From NCBI RefSeq assembly GCF_017377715.1, contig NZ_JAFVMF010000030.1, positions 1 to 39,126 on the forward strand: DNA of 39,126 nucleotides. The letters are read 5' to 3'. The notes under the pieces are model-generated. The model made no database searches. It saw nothing but the letters and a program-made list of their open reading frames with translations, and was not told where the DNA came from. The DNA is from Acetobacter sacchari (GTDB taxonomy: Bacteria; Pseudomonadota; Alphaproteobacteria; Acetobacterales; Acetobacteraceae). Of the stretch, positions 1 to 7,988 are shown one piece after another; position 1 is the first letter of the stretch; each line of letters opens with the position of its first letter. A program made the translations under genes and the position numbers.

Positions 1-523
1 GCAGCACAACCGCGCCGCCGGCCGGCGCAGTTGGCGCGCTGGTTGCGGCTTGGATAGTGGCGAGCGAACTGCGGACGGTCGGCAACGCCGTTGCGTCGTT
101 GTCTTGTCCGGATAGGGTCTGCGATGGGTTGGATGAGTTATAGAACGGAAGGATTTCACTCCCGGTGTCTCTGTCGCTGCACACCGCGTAAATGCCGTAT
201 GTTGTTCCAGCCGCGAGCGTAAGAGTCGCCGCGGCCGGCAGGAGATATTGCACCGTCACGGCTGTGCTGTCTGCATCAAGCCCGGCTGTCGTCGCGCCAA
301 TGGCTGTGACATCGACGACGCCCGGCGCGAGGACCGAGCCAACACCGACCGTCAGCGTCATGGCCGTGGTTGAGAACGTCAGTGCGAAGCCTTCAGCCGC
401 CGAGACGCCATCGCCATAAACCTGCGATGCGAGCTTACCGAGGCCGACTTTTGCAAAGCGCCCTGCGTACAGCATATCCGTGTCGAGCGGCACTGCGCCC
501 GCATAGATGATGTTCCGGTCCAT
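1..523 (-). CDS. Tail-fibre/collar-like protein, partial (N-terminal part)
   Basis: An open frame starts with ATG at 523 and runs off the left edge without a stop (about 174 residues visible). The visible part opens with MDRNIIYAGAVPLDTD and is rich in Ala, Thr, Val and Gly with alternating small and hydrophobic residues, as in beta-rich fibre or baseplate-associated phage proteins. It starts 2 bp after the stop of the gene at 526-1185, and it follows gpJ- and gpI-like genes, which is where fibre genes normally sit. Function is inferred from position and composition; no receptor-binding domain is visible in this fragment. Confidence 0.6.
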   Translation of the reverse strand, partial: MDRNIIYAGAVPLDTDMLYAGRFAKVGLGKLASQVYGDGVSAAEGFALTFSTTAMTLTVGVGSVLAPGVVDVTAIGATTAGLDADSTAVTVQYLLPAAATLTLAAGTTYGIYAVCSDRDTGSEILPFYNSSNPSQTLSGQDNDATALPTVRSSLATIQAATSAPTAPAGGAVVL

Positions 524-525
524 GA

Positions 526-1185
526 TTATCCTAGTGAATTGAACCCGGTTTCGAATTCACCGAGCAGTGCTGACGACCCGGTGCATTGCACCCACGCGAC
601 AACGCCTTCAGCTTTGGTTCTGTTGATCGCGGCGTAGACGGCAGTCTTATCAGATGATGACGGAACGACGGCAGTTAGGAAAAACTGGCCGCCCGAAAGA
701 TGCCCGTAGTGCAGGCCATTATTATATCCGTAGCCACCGCCTATCGCCGGGGATGCTGCCGATCCGTAACCTTTACAGTCGTCTGCGTTCGTCGGCTCGA
801 TGATCGTCGGCGTAACGCCAAGGGAGGCGTTGACCGCCGCGATGATAGCTGCCCGAGTGTTTTTGCCAGCGACAAGTGCCGCCTGTATCCGCGCCAGATA
901 GGACGCATCGGTCTCGTCTGTATTGCGTGGGAATCCATCTTCGCCGAACAGGTCCGCCGCGTGCATATCCAGCGAAGCGCCTGTGCTGGTCTGCAATCGC
1001 GTCTGGTCGTTCACATAATCAAAAAGCGACCATATCCACGCAAAGACACTCGCGAATCCCGTCAGGACGCCGACAAGGACTGGCGCTTGTTCATCCTCAT
1101 CGACGCCGGGCGCATCCGGAAACCATCCGTCCGGCAAAAGCTGCCGCAGTCGCCGAACGAAATCGGCCTGATCTCCGGTCGCCAT
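526..1185 (-). CDS. Baseplate/tail protein in the gpI (Mu gp48) position
   Basis: A 219-residue protein directly downstream of the baseplate J-like gene; its ATG overlaps the J stop in a TAATG junction. In P2- and Mu-type phages the gene after gpJ encodes a baseplate protein that links the wedge to the fibres. The N-terminal half is helical with Trp-rich stretches (VFAWIWSLFDYV, residues about 48-60), and the middle (SYLARIQAALVAGKNTRAAI) resembles the tail-protein I fold. The C-terminal part is Gly/Tyr-rich (GGGYGYNNGLHYGH). Assigned mainly by gene order. Confidence 0.6.
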   Translation of the reverse strand: MATGDQADFVRRLRQLLPDGWFPDAPGVDEDEQAPVLVGVLTGFASVFAWIWSLFDYVNDQTRLQTSTGASLDMHAADLFGEDGFPRNTDETDASYLARIQAALVAGKNTRAAIIAAVNASLGVTPTIIEPTNADDCKGYGSAASPAIGGGYGYNNGLHYGHLSGGQFFLTAVVPSSSDKTAVYAAINRTKAEGVVAWVQCTGSSALLGEFETGFNSLG

Positions 1186-2324
1186 TATGCCGCCACTACG
1201 GTTATCGAGACAGTGCCTGCGCGGATAACGCCAGTGCTGGACGCTGGCAGATCAGCCTGCGCGCCGTTCAGCAGCACGTCGGTGATGGATGTCGGAGTGA
1301 CTGTTGCGTTATTCCATGCGACCACTGAGAGGCGACTGTAGGCATAGCCCGCACCGACCGACTGTGCGTCGATGTCGGAAGTGATTGCAGTCTGGACAGT
1401 AGTCTCGACCGCCGCCGTAGCAGTCCCCGACGGGACGGTAACTGTCATGGACACATTCGCCACAGTCTCGACGGGGCCAATGGTCGCAAAACCAACCCCG
1501 CACGCGCGAACTGCGTCTATCGCCGTGTAAACGTCTTCGATCAGCGTATCGGACGGGTCGCCTGTGCCGTCATCGACAACGGCGGTGAAATACCCTGCGC
1601 GCGTCGTCCCGTCCGCAGCCTGCCCATCCATGATTGCGTCGGTAAGGTTCGTCTGCACGCCCGCAATCGCGCTCTCTATCGCGGCCTCACAGGCTGTCGC
1701 CTTCGCCGCAAGCCAGTTCGGAAAACGCGCGATCAGCGCCGCGTCCGTTTCGCCGTCCGATCCGTTCACGACGGCTGTCACGTTGGTCACAATGTCGATG
1801 CCGGAGATCGCCGTTCCCAGCAGGCAGATCGCGCCAGCCGCGACGTTGCCCGTCGTGCCGGTCGTTGTGCATTGCACAGGGACGGTGATCGCTGCGGTTC
1901 CTGCCGCCCGCACATAGGCCGCAGCCGCCGTGCTCCACGCACTGTTCGACGTGTCTTTCGTGACGGTGAAGATGATGCCGGAGACCGTCTTTACCGTGTC
2001 GCCAACAGCAACCGTCGCCGACTGCCCGGACGGTGAGAACGACGTCATCATGACGTTGGTTGTTGCTGCTGTCCCGGCCTCACGCGTCATGCCGAACTGC
2101 TCGACCCACGTATCAATGTCCGATCCGGTCGAAGTCGTCAGATAAACGCGCGTCAGGATCTGGAGCGCGACGTATTGCAGCCATAGCCCGACGCCAGCCA
2201 CAGCCTCCATCAGTGCGCGGCCGACCGTGCCAACGGTCATGTCGAGCAAAGACGCGCACGCGCCCTGCGCCGCAGTTATCGCTGTCGATACGGTCGTCGT
2301 AAATGATCGGAGTGTCAGGGACAT
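1185..2324 (-). CDS. Baseplate J-like protein (wedge component)
   Basis: A 379-residue protein with the usual features of the gpJ/Mu gp47 family: an N-terminal helical section followed by repeated Thr/Val/Ala-rich beta domains and the family-like segment GSDGETDAALIARFPNW (about residues 189-205). It should form part of the baseplate wedge of a contractile tail. It lies between the gp25/W-like gene upstream and the gpI-position gene downstream, the standard order. The length is normal for the family. Confidence 0.85.
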   Translation of the reverse strand: MSLTLRSFTTTVSTAITAAQGACASLLDMTVGTVGRALMEAVAGVGLWLQYVALQILTRVYLTTSTGSDIDTWVEQFGMTREAGTAATTNVMMTSFSPSGQSATVAVGDTVKTVSGIIFTVTKDTSNSAWSTAAAAYVRAAGTAAITVPVQCTTTGTTGNVAAGAICLLGTAISGIDIVTNVTAVVNGSDGETDAALIARFPNWLAAKATACEAAIESAIAGVQTNLTDAIMDGQAADGTTRAGYFTAVVDDGTGDPSDTLIEDVYTAIDAVRACGVGFATIGPVETVANVSMTVTVPSGTATAAVETTVQTAITSDIDAQSVGAGYAYSRLSVVAWNNATVTPTSITDVLLNGAQADLPASSTGVIRAGTVSITVVAA

Positions 2325-2325
2325 T

Positions 2326-2688
2326 TCAGGTCGCGTAGCTCAGTGCTTGTTGCGTCTGCGTCGCCGCATCCGTGTATTGGATCAGGCAGGTAAACGACCC
2401 ACCTCCGTTGTCCGTGACCGTCGTCGTGACCGGCTGGGACTGGTCAACACCAGTTTCCATTGCCATCTGTTCAGCAATGACGCCCTGGATCATGGCCGCC
2501 GTTATAGGACTTCCGATCATCGCCGGAGCGCCCGCGCCGTAATCGAGCGACCAGAGATATCCGCCGGGATTGGTGCATAACCGCCGCAGGATGGATTGTT
2601 GCGTCGCAGTCGGCTCATCGACGACAGCGATCCCGCCCGAACTATCCAGCAGGATATCGCCGCCGAAGACGTGGCTTATGAGGTTCAT
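2326..2688 (-). CDS. gp25/gpW-like baseplate wedge protein (Mu gp46-like)
   Basis: A 120-residue protein. The N-terminal part has a GGDILLDSSGGIAVVD motif and then QQSILRRLCTNPGGYLW, typical of the small gp46/gp25-like wedge proteins (a beta hairpin followed by a helix that ends in a PGxxLW-like turn). It is packed between the spike gene and gpJ. Family members nucleate sheath assembly on the baseplate. Confidence 0.75.
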   Translation of the reverse strand: MNLISHVFGGDILLDSSGGIAVVDEPTATQQSILRRLCTNPGGYLWSLDYGAGAPAMIGSPITAAMIQGVIAEQMAMETGVDQSQPVTTTVTDNGGGSFTCLIQYTDAATQTQQALSYAT

Positions 2689-2694
2689 CGTTCA

Positions 2695-3381
2695 TCAACC
2701 CACCGGACCGCCGGTATTCGCGCCGTTGTTGCCGTTCGTATGGACGTGGCTGTTGAGGCTATGACTGGACGTTTTCACATCGGTCTGCCCGGTCACCGTA
2801 CCGGTCGCCGTTATGTCGCCGCCCGTCACCGACAGGCCAGAACTGGTGAGCGTCATGGTGCACCCGCCGACCTTGGCGACGATGGATGACGTCGTGATCG
2901 AGAGCGTCGCCCCGGCCGCCCCCGCATAAAATCCATCAGCGGTGATGTGAAACCAACCTGCGCCCTCTGTAGCGTCGCCTGCCGTCCGAGTATCCGTGTC
3001 CGTTGGCGGCGCTCCGCACCCAGCCATGACCAGCATCTCACCAGACTGCGCGACCTTCCCCGTCTGGGGGGATGTCGGCGACTGGATGATGTCGTCAAAG
3101 ACATCAGCGGAAACGACAAGGTGTTCAGCATCTCCGCCAACCGGCGTCACCTTGACGTGCTGACCAATGGACGGCGGCGCGGACATGCGCAGATCACCAG
3201 ATCGCACGCCGACGCCATACTGGACCCAGCCGCTTTCAACGCCGTCTGGCTGGAGAGCAACCTTAACCGCGTGGTTAATCGGATCTACGGCGGTGACGAG
3301 ACCATACGACGGAGCCGGTATCGAGTTCGCGACTGCCTGCGCCACCATCCGCGAGATGACGGCGTGAAGGCTCCTAGTCAT
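2695..3381 (-). CDS. Baseplate spike / puncturing protein (gpV, Mu gp45-like)
   Basis: A 228-residue protein. The N-terminal half has an OB-fold-like pattern (YGLVTAVDPINHAVKVAL, GWVQYGVG, then GQHVKVTPVGGDAEHLVV). The C-terminal half has short beta repeats (TTSSIVAKVGGCTMTLTS and following) as in the triple-stranded beta helix of spike proteins. It ends with SHVHTNGNNGANTGGPVG, like the metal-binding HxH tip segment known from gpV proteins. Here HVHTNG is immediately C-terminal to the helix. It overlaps the upstream gpD-like gene by 8 bp. Confidence 0.8.
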   Translation of the reverse strand: MTRSLHAVISRMVAQAVANSIPAPSYGLVTAVDPINHAVKVALQPDGVESGWVQYGVGVRSGDLRMSAPPSIGQHVKVTPVGGDAEHLVVSADVFDDIIQSPTSPQTGKVAQSGEMLVMAGCGAPPTDTDTRTAGDATEGAGWFHITADGFYAGAAGATLSITTSSIVAKVGGCTMTLTSSGLSVTGGDITATGTVTGQTDVKTSSHSLNSHVHTNGNNGANTGGPVG

Positions 3382-4534
3382 ACTCGCTGCTCTCGTCGTC
3401 TGTCGTATCGCGCGTTCGAAGCGTCACGTTCTGCGTGTAGCCCTGATCCCAACCGAACGTGCTGGAGACCGCATCAACATCATGCGTGCCGTCCCACGTC
3501 GTGCCGGTGCCAGTCAGCGTCATAAACTGACGCGGGGCCAGCGACGCGCGGCCATGCACGGTGAACGTCAAATCCCTGCCATGGGCTACGATCTGTCGGT
3601 AAAGCGCCTCGGCCTTCGCTTGCAACTGATCCTGCTTCAGCCCCGGAAATTTGAAGCTGTGCATGGTCCCATTGGCCAGCGCGTTCTTTTTCCCTGCGCC
3701 CAGAGCGGAAAAATACACCTCAGACTTGATGCGCTGCTTGCTGTCCCAAGACAGGCAGTGGACGACGACGCCTTTGGCCGTCTGGTAGTCGCGGCCAAAA
3801 TTCGCATCCCAGAAGTCCGCGACAATCGGAGATCCGCCGCCGGGGTCCGAATACTTCAGCGAGTGGGCCGTCGCGTCGTCGCTTGATGGATACGGCGCAA
3901 CGACAATCGTCTTTCCATCTGCGTAGAAATCGCAATTCGATCCGTTGGCGACATATCGCACAAGGTCGAACGCCGTCTGAAAACGATGCTGGCCAGCCGC
4001 CGCGTGGCGCTTATGCTCAATCTGCCAGAACTGCCCCTCGTAGCCAGTCGTCACGGTGACATTCGGCGTCAAACCGGCCGCCGTGATGACCGACTTCAGC
4101 AACTCCGTGCCGGTTAGATTCAACCACGTGTCCATCACGCGCATGTCCATCAGCTTCGCGAGGTAGTCGCGACAGGTGACTGAAACGCTGCTGCTGAACG
4201 GCCGGAAAGCGACGTTATCGACGATACCCTGAAACACCGCCGTCCATTGCGAGCCGGACGATTCTTCGTCTCGCATCTGCAGCTGGATATCGATGTCGGA
4301 GAGCGTCGAACCTGAAGCGGGATCGGAAACGTCGAACCAGTATGGCGCCTGAGTGACTGACCGATCGAACGCAAGTTCCAGCGTCAGTGTGTCGCACCGA
4401 CCGTAGCGTGTACGGTCCAGAGAGAACGACAGAACGCCGAAACCTGATTGTTCCACGCCGTTCACGAGCAAGCGACAGCGGGGGGAGCGCCACGGACTAC
4501 GCCGCGTCCCCGTCACTGTGATGCTGTCGCTCAT
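3374..4534 (-). CDS. Late control protein D / gp44-like baseplate hub protein
   Basis: A 386-residue protein with the hub-protein layout of gpD/Mu gp44/T4 gp27: an N-terminal beta domain (SPRCRLLVNGVEQSGFGVLS), a middle section with DLVRYVANGSNCDFYADGKTIVV typical of this family, and a C-terminal beta barrel (FTVHGRASLAPRQFMTLTG). It forms the ring that carries the spike. Located between a LysM-like gpX gene and the gpV-like spike gene, as expected. Confidence 0.82.
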   Translation of the reverse strand: MSDSITVTGTRRSPWRSPRCRLLVNGVEQSGFGVLSFSLDRTRYGRCDTLTLELAFDRSVTQAPYWFDVSDPASGSTLSDIDIQLQMRDEESSGSQWTAVFQGIVDNVAFRPFSSSVSVTCRDYLAKLMDMRVMDTWLNLTGTELLKSVITAAGLTPNVTVTTGYEGQFWQIEHKRHAAAGQHRFQTAFDLVRYVANGSNCDFYADGKTIVVAPYPSSDDATAHSLKYSDPGGGSPIVADFWDANFGRDYQTAKGVVVHCLSWDSKQRIKSEVYFSALGAGKKNALANGTMHSFKFPGLKQDQLQAKAEALYRQIVAHGRDLTFTVHGRASLAPRQFMTLTGTGTTWDGTHDVDAVSSTFGWDQGYTQNVTLRTRDTTDDESSEYD

Positions 4535-4731
4535 TGAGCTGGGATGCCGTCCGTCTGCGTGGAATCAACAACCGGCAACTGGAGCGTGACCGGCGTCGTG
4601 AATGAGGACAGGTCCGGGTCGGACATGCCGTTAAGCTGGGCGATGCGCCACCATTGCGTGGCGTCGTTCAACTGCGTCGCTGCGACGTGATAGAGCGTTC
4701 TATCAGACGCCGTGACCGTGACCGTCGCCAT
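4531..4731 (-). CDS. Small tail protein X-like (LysM-type)
   Basis: A 66-residue protein, MATVTVTASDRTLYHVAATQ and onward, with the short LysM-like arrangement (a beta strand, two helices and a P-x-x-L-x-L-P ending) seen in the gpX family of contractile tails. It overlaps the stop of the upstream gene by one base and the downstream hub gene by 4 bp (ATGA type), so translation is likely coupled. Confidence 0.72.
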   Translation of the reverse strand: MATVTVTASDRTLYHVAATQLNDATQWWRIAQLNGMSDPDLSSFTTPVTLQLPVVDSTQTDGIPAQ

Positions 4732-5636
4732 CAGGAAATTACCGAAACTGTCGTGCCGGATGCGATGCCGGTATTGAGCGCGGCGCGTCCAACCGATGCA
4801 CGCGCGTCCACTGCTGTTGAGGTGATGCTGGCGTTCTGCGCGACCGCAGTCAAAGCCGAAGCATTGCCGACCGTGATTGCCTCAAGATTAGCCCCAGCGT
4901 CGGAAATCGTGGTTCCGAGCGACGTTGCTGCTGATTGCATCGAAGTCATCATAGTAGCGACAGACGATGGCGCAGACGCAAGATTTGTCGCAGCGCCTGT
5001 CAGGCTCGTCACCGCAGAGAGGTCGGTTGATACGCTCGCCAGCGCCGATCCCGCGCCAACAAGGCTGGCTAGTGGCGTGATCTGCCCCACCACAGCCCCC
5101 AACTGGCTGGACGCATTGGAGATTGCGGACGAAACTGTGGAGATCGTGTCCGTGACGGAAGTGATAGCGTTTGCAGCATCAGACCCGATCAGAGCCGACA
5201 GCGCGCTCGACGCCGTGCTGGTAGTCGTCGCGGACGCCAGGATCTGCTCAAGCTGGATCTCATATGGGATGACCGCGCCCTTGCGGGTATATTCGTACCA
5301 GTATTCGGCGATCTTTACCTGTGCCGAGAAGCCTGGAGCAGAGAACGCAATCGCCTGCCCAGCCACGCGCATCTGCTTGATGGCTTGTGCGCGGGAGAGC
5401 GCGTTCGGGCCTAGGAAGCGCGCGGAAAAGATGATCCTGTTCGGATCATTGCCAACCGCATCGACTATCCTGCCACCGCCCGGCAGCCTCTGCACGACAA
5501 GCTGCTGCAAGCCGCCGTCGCGGATAACGTCCGGGACTTCTGCCCCTGAGAGCGTCACGCTCCCGATAACGACAGGCGCACTCGTCCCGAGGCGGCCAAT
5601 CGATCCGATGGCTGCCTCGATAGACGTGAGTGACAT
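4731..5636 (-). CDS. Tail/DNA-circularisation-like protein (Mu gp43-like position)
   Basis: A 301-residue protein. The N-terminal 120 residues (IGSVTLSGAEVPDVIRDGG, RLPGGGRIVDAVGNDPN, FSARFLGP) are beta-rich and resemble the N-terminal domain of the misnamed DNA-circularisation proteins that sit between tape measure and hub in Mu-like phages. The C-terminal part (about 130-301) is a low-complexity Ala/Ser/Thr-rich helical region. Here the gene is separated from the tape measure gene by an accessory block of about 6 kb and a lipoprotein gene. Confidence 0.65.
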   Translation of the reverse strand: MSLTSIEAAIGSIGRLGTSAPVVIGSVTLSGAEVPDVIRDGGLQQLVVQRLPGGGRIVDAVGNDPNRIIFSARFLGPNALSRAQAIKQMRVAGQAIAFSAPGFSAQVKIAEYWYEYTRKGAVIPYEIQLEQILASATTTSTASSALSALIGSDAANAITSVTDTISTVSSAISNASSQLGAVVGQITPLASLVGAGSALASVSTDLSAVTSLTGAATNLASAPSSVATMMTSMQSAATSLGTTISDAGANLEAITVGNASALTAVAQNASITSTAVDARASVGRAALNTGIASGTTVSVIS

Positions 5637-5648
5637 GGTGTTCCTGAG

Positions 5649-6056
5649 TTACGGCTGGCCGGTGAATATCGGCCATTTTTGCAGCGGCGCAGTCGAGTTG
5701 CGAGGCACGAACGGCCAGTGCTGAGGGTTCGACTGGTTACTCTCCGCCAGCGCTTGCAGTGTCGGATCAGCGCGGAAATCGAGCGGGATCAACTTGCGAT
5801 GATACAAGTCCGGATCGTGGATATTACTCCAGCGCTCGCACCGACTGTAAGCGCGATCGAACTCTAGCGGGACGCCGTTGACGTCGCCGTGAGCCATCAT
5901 CGTGTGCATGCACTCGATATCAGTCGCGCCGGGAAAGCGTCCGGTGTTTGCGCATCCGCCCAGAAGAATAACCGCCGCGAGAATGGAGAGCCGCAAGATC
6001 GTCGTCCGGTTGGTGATACTGACGACAGTATCAAGCCGCCCGACTCGACGCGTCAA
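5649..6056 (-). CDS. Small lipoprotein within the tail operon
   Basis: The protein has a hydrophobic stretch (LSILAAVILLGGC) ending in a clear lipobox LGGC, followed by a mature part of about 100 residues with no family I recognise. A lipidated envelope protein is therefore expected. The start is uncertain: the frame is open from a GTG at 6104, but that part overlaps a factor-independent terminator (6062-6096), so the TTG at 6056 or another TTG at 5996 is preferred; none has a good Shine-Dalgarno. It could be a superinfection-exclusion protein or a Rz1-type spanin subunit, but nothing proves either. Confidence 0.6.
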   Translation of the reverse strand: MTRRVGRLDTVVSITNRTTILRLSILAAVILLGGCANTGRFPGATDIECMHTMMAHGDVNGVPLEFDRAYSRCERWSNIHDPDLYHRKLIPLDFRADPTLQALAESNQSNPQHWPFVPRNSTAPLQKWPIFTGQP

Positions 6057-6061
6057 GCCAA

Positions 6062-6096
6062 CAAAAAAGCCGCCCCACCTTACGGCGTAAGCGGCT
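6062..6096 (-). terminator. Factor-independent terminator, minus strand
   Basis: On the minus strand the arms AGCCGC and GCGGCT enclose an inner hairpin CTTAC-GCC-GTAAG and are followed by TTTTTT. It lies between a candidate promoter (6123-6153) and the lipoprotein gene. Confidence 0.7.
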
Positions 6097-6122
6097 GGAC
6101 GCACGAATGCGGATGATAGAGA

Positions 6123-6153
6123 TTTATAGGTCAGTAACCGTACGGTTTGTCAA
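6123..6153 (-). promoter_or_regulatory. Candidate promoter with palindrome in the spacer
   Basis: On the minus strand a TTGACA hexamer (6153-6148) is followed after 19 nt by TATAAA (6128-6123). The spacer holds a perfect 12-bp palindrome AACCGTACGGTT (6136-6147), a possible operator. The 19-nt spacing is longer than ideal. A terminator follows within about 30 bp. Confidence 0.4.
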
Positions 6154-6269
6154 GGGGATTGTGGGGGTGACTTAATTGAGACGCATCCCTAATTTGATGA
6201 CACGCTAGTGGCTGCACAATTAGAAAATCGTAACAATGAAGATCGGAACTAGTACGATATCGTTATCAT

Positions 6270-7238
6270 ATGGCGAAACGACCCCCAGCGCGCCCGACTG
6301 CCACAGTGTCGGATTCTTCTCAATTCGAACTCACTCTCGCTCATTACGAGACGCCAGAGTGTTCTATTGACTTCAAACTTGATGAGGGCGGCGGCTCGGT
6401 ATGGGCCACGCAAGCGCAGATAGCCGACGCGTTCGGCATTAGCAGCAAGACGGTCAGTGAGCATCTTGCAAACGTGTTCCGAGAGCAGGAACTGATAGAG
6501 GAGGCAGTTGTCCGGAAAATCCGGACAACTGCAAAAGATGGCAAGAGTTACAACACGTTACACTACAACCTCGATGCCATTCTAAGTGTTGGCTATCGGG
6601 TGAGTGGCACCAAGGCCACCAAGTTCCGCCAATGGGCTACAGGCGTTCTAAAGTCATTCTTGACGAAGGGTTACGCACTAAATGAGGAGAGGCTCAGGGA
6701 TGACCCAGAATCCCTAAAGGCTCTAGCTGCAAAAATAAGAGCCCTTAGGGCGGATGAGAAGAACATATACAAGTCGGTCCGGGATGTGTTTGCCTTTGGG
6801 TCAATAGACTACGACAAATCATCACCGACAGTCAGGTCATTCTATGCAAAGTTGCAAGACAAGCTGACTTATGCGGTAACCGGGAACACATCCGCACAAA
6901 TAGTGCTTACAAGAGCAAGTTCAAAGAAGCCCAACATGGGCTTGAAATCATTCTCTGGCGCTGGCCCTGGAGCGTCCGATATTCATATCGGAAAGAATTA
7001 TCTCGAAGAGAACGAACTATATCAACTGCACATACTATGTGAGCAATTTCTGATGTTTATGGAGTTATCATCTGCGCAAGGGAAAGCTCTAACCATGCAG
7101 CAATTGGCCGATAAATTTGACGCACTCTTGATTGCTCAAGACCAGCAGTTACTCAGCACCTATGACGGTTGGTTCAAGGATAGGGCCAAGAAGCATGCTG
7201 AGGCCGAATACGCCACTTACCGCAGGTCCCTGCGATAG
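6270..7238 (+). CDS. RhuM-family (virulence RhuM) protein
   Basis: A 322-residue protein. Family features are the N-terminal segment VWATQAQIADAFGISSKTVSEHLANVF (described here in two pieces: VWATQAQIADAFG and SSKTVSEHLANVF), a helix-turn-helix-like module, then YNLDAILSVGYRV and FRQWAT, all typical of the RhuM family found on mobile elements and next to Fic/Doc-like or restriction genes. The molecular role is unsettled; the first half suggests DNA binding. Base composition is more AT-rich than the surrounding phage genes, which suggests a separate origin. No Shine-Dalgarno is visible; a TATCGT hexamer lies exactly 6 nt upstream of the ATG. Confidence 0.8.
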   Translation: MAKRPPARPTATVSDSSQFELTLAHYETPECSIDFKLDEGGGSVWATQAQIADAFGISSKTVSEHLANVFREQELIEEAVVRKIRTTAKDGKSYNTLHYNLDAILSVGYRVSGTKATKFRQWATGVLKSFLTKGYALNEERLRDDPESLKALAAKIRALRADEKNIYKSVRDVFAFGSIDYDKSSPTVRSFYAKLQDKLTYAVTGNTSAQIVLTRASSKKPNMGLKSFSGAGPGASDIHIGKNYLEENELYQLHILCEQFLMFMELSSAQGKALTMQQLADKFDALLIAQDQQLLSTYDGWFKDRAKKHAEAEYATYRRSLR

Positions 7239-7294
7239 TAGAGAGCCTCCCGCTCATTGATCCACATCATTGCGAAACACTAACGTATTACCCA

Positions 7295-7326
7295 CCATCC
7301 CGCCGGGCGGCGCGGTTCGGGGATGG
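7295..7326 (+). other. GC-rich hairpin after the RhuM gene
   Basis: Arms CCATCCC (7295-7301) and GGGATGG (7320-7326) can pair. There is no T-tract, so it is only a weak terminator candidate. The 194-bp gap 7239-7432 otherwise holds the brnTA promoter region. Confidence 0.3.
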
Positions 7327-7378
7327 ATGGCGTCGCCCAGCCACGCACGCAGCGTGAGAAGCCTTCCCAGATTACGCA

Positions 7379-7429
7379 AATCGTATATACAATCCGCTTG
7401 ACCGACCTAATCTAATCGTATATACAATC
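7379..7429 (+). promoter_or_regulatory. brnTA promoter and operator (two 16-bp direct repeats)
   Basis: AATCGTATATACAATC occurs twice, at 7379-7394 and 7414-7429, 35 bp apart; each copy contains the 8-bp palindrome GTATATAC. A TTGACC (7398-7403) and a TATACA (7421-7426) are spaced by 17 bp, so the second repeat covers the -10 element. BrnA-type antitoxins repress their own operon by binding such dyads, so these are likely operator sites. Confidence 0.6.
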
Positions 7430-7432
7430 TGC

Positions 7433-7696
7433 ATGAGATACGCGTGGGACGAAGAGAAGCGCCGGAGCAACCTTAAGAAGCACGGCGTCGACTTCTCTGA
7501 AGCCGATGACTTCGAGTGGGACGTCGCTCTCGTAACGGCAAGCCAAAGCGCTCGGGAGCCCCGCCTCGTTGCCCTCGGGCCGATCGGCAATCGCCTCTAC
7601 GTCCTCGTCTTCAGCATCGAAACGCGCATCGTCCGCATCATCAGCCTGCGCAAGGCAAATAAACGGGAGGCCAAGCACTATGTCTCGCAAGCGTGA
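7433..7696 (+). CDS. brnT: BrnT-family ribonuclease toxin
   Basis: An 87-residue protein beginning MRYAWDEEKRRSNLKKHGVDF, the standard start of BrnT toxins (RelE-like ribonuclease fold; in Brucella it blocks translation). The signature NxxKHGVDFxEA and the C-terminal RIISLRKANKREAKHY are present; both contain the usual conserved Arg, Lys and His residues. It overlaps brnA by 17 bp, the usual toxin-first order. The ATG sits 6 nt after the -10 element, so the mRNA may be leaderless. Confidence 0.9.
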   Translation: MRYAWDEEKRRSNLKKHGVDFSEADDFEWDVALVTASQSAREPRLVALGPIGNRLYVLVFSIETRIVRIISLRKANKREAKHYVSQA

Positions 7697-7988
7697 GTTC
7701 ATCATCCCCACCGACACGGAAGACGCTGCGATCAACGCCGGGATCGCGCAGGACGCCGACAACCCCGAACTGACGGATCGAGAATTGCGAGCAATGGTGC
7801 CCGCGCAACGCGCGACGCCCGCTCTTGCCGCAGCGAAACGCGTCAGGGGTGCGCAGCAAGCTCCGGTGAAGATGCCCGTCTCCATTCGCCTGGACCGCGA
7901 TTTGATTGACCGCCTCAAGGCTGACGGGCCGGGGTGGCAGAAGCGCGCGAACGATATGCTTCGTGTGGCGACGGGCTTGGTGAACTAA
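7680..7988 (+). CDS. brnA: BrnA-family antitoxin
   Basis: A 102-residue protein from ATG 7680, which lies inside the end of brnT; the frame is also open upstream but the overlap start fits the family. The C-terminal MPVSIRLDRDLIDRLKADG and following helix is the ribbon-helix-helix DNA-binding domain that ends BrnA proteins. The N-terminal part should wrap the toxin. Likely autorepressor together with BrnT at 7379-7429. Confidence 0.88.
   Translation: MSRKREFIIPTDTEDAAINAGIAQDADNPELTDRELRAMVPAQRATPALAAAKRVRGAQQAPVKMPVSIRLDRDLIDRLKADGPGWQKRANDMLRVATGLVN

Noticed and set aside
4654..5724. 356-codon open frame on the plus strand
   Set aside because: Antisense to the gpX and gp43-like genes; low-complexity Ala/Val/Asp content and no recognisable domain.
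7569..7679. Longer form of BrnA starting at 7569
   Set aside because: The upstream part is the shadow of brnT; the ATG at 7680 gives the usual BrnA length and overlap.
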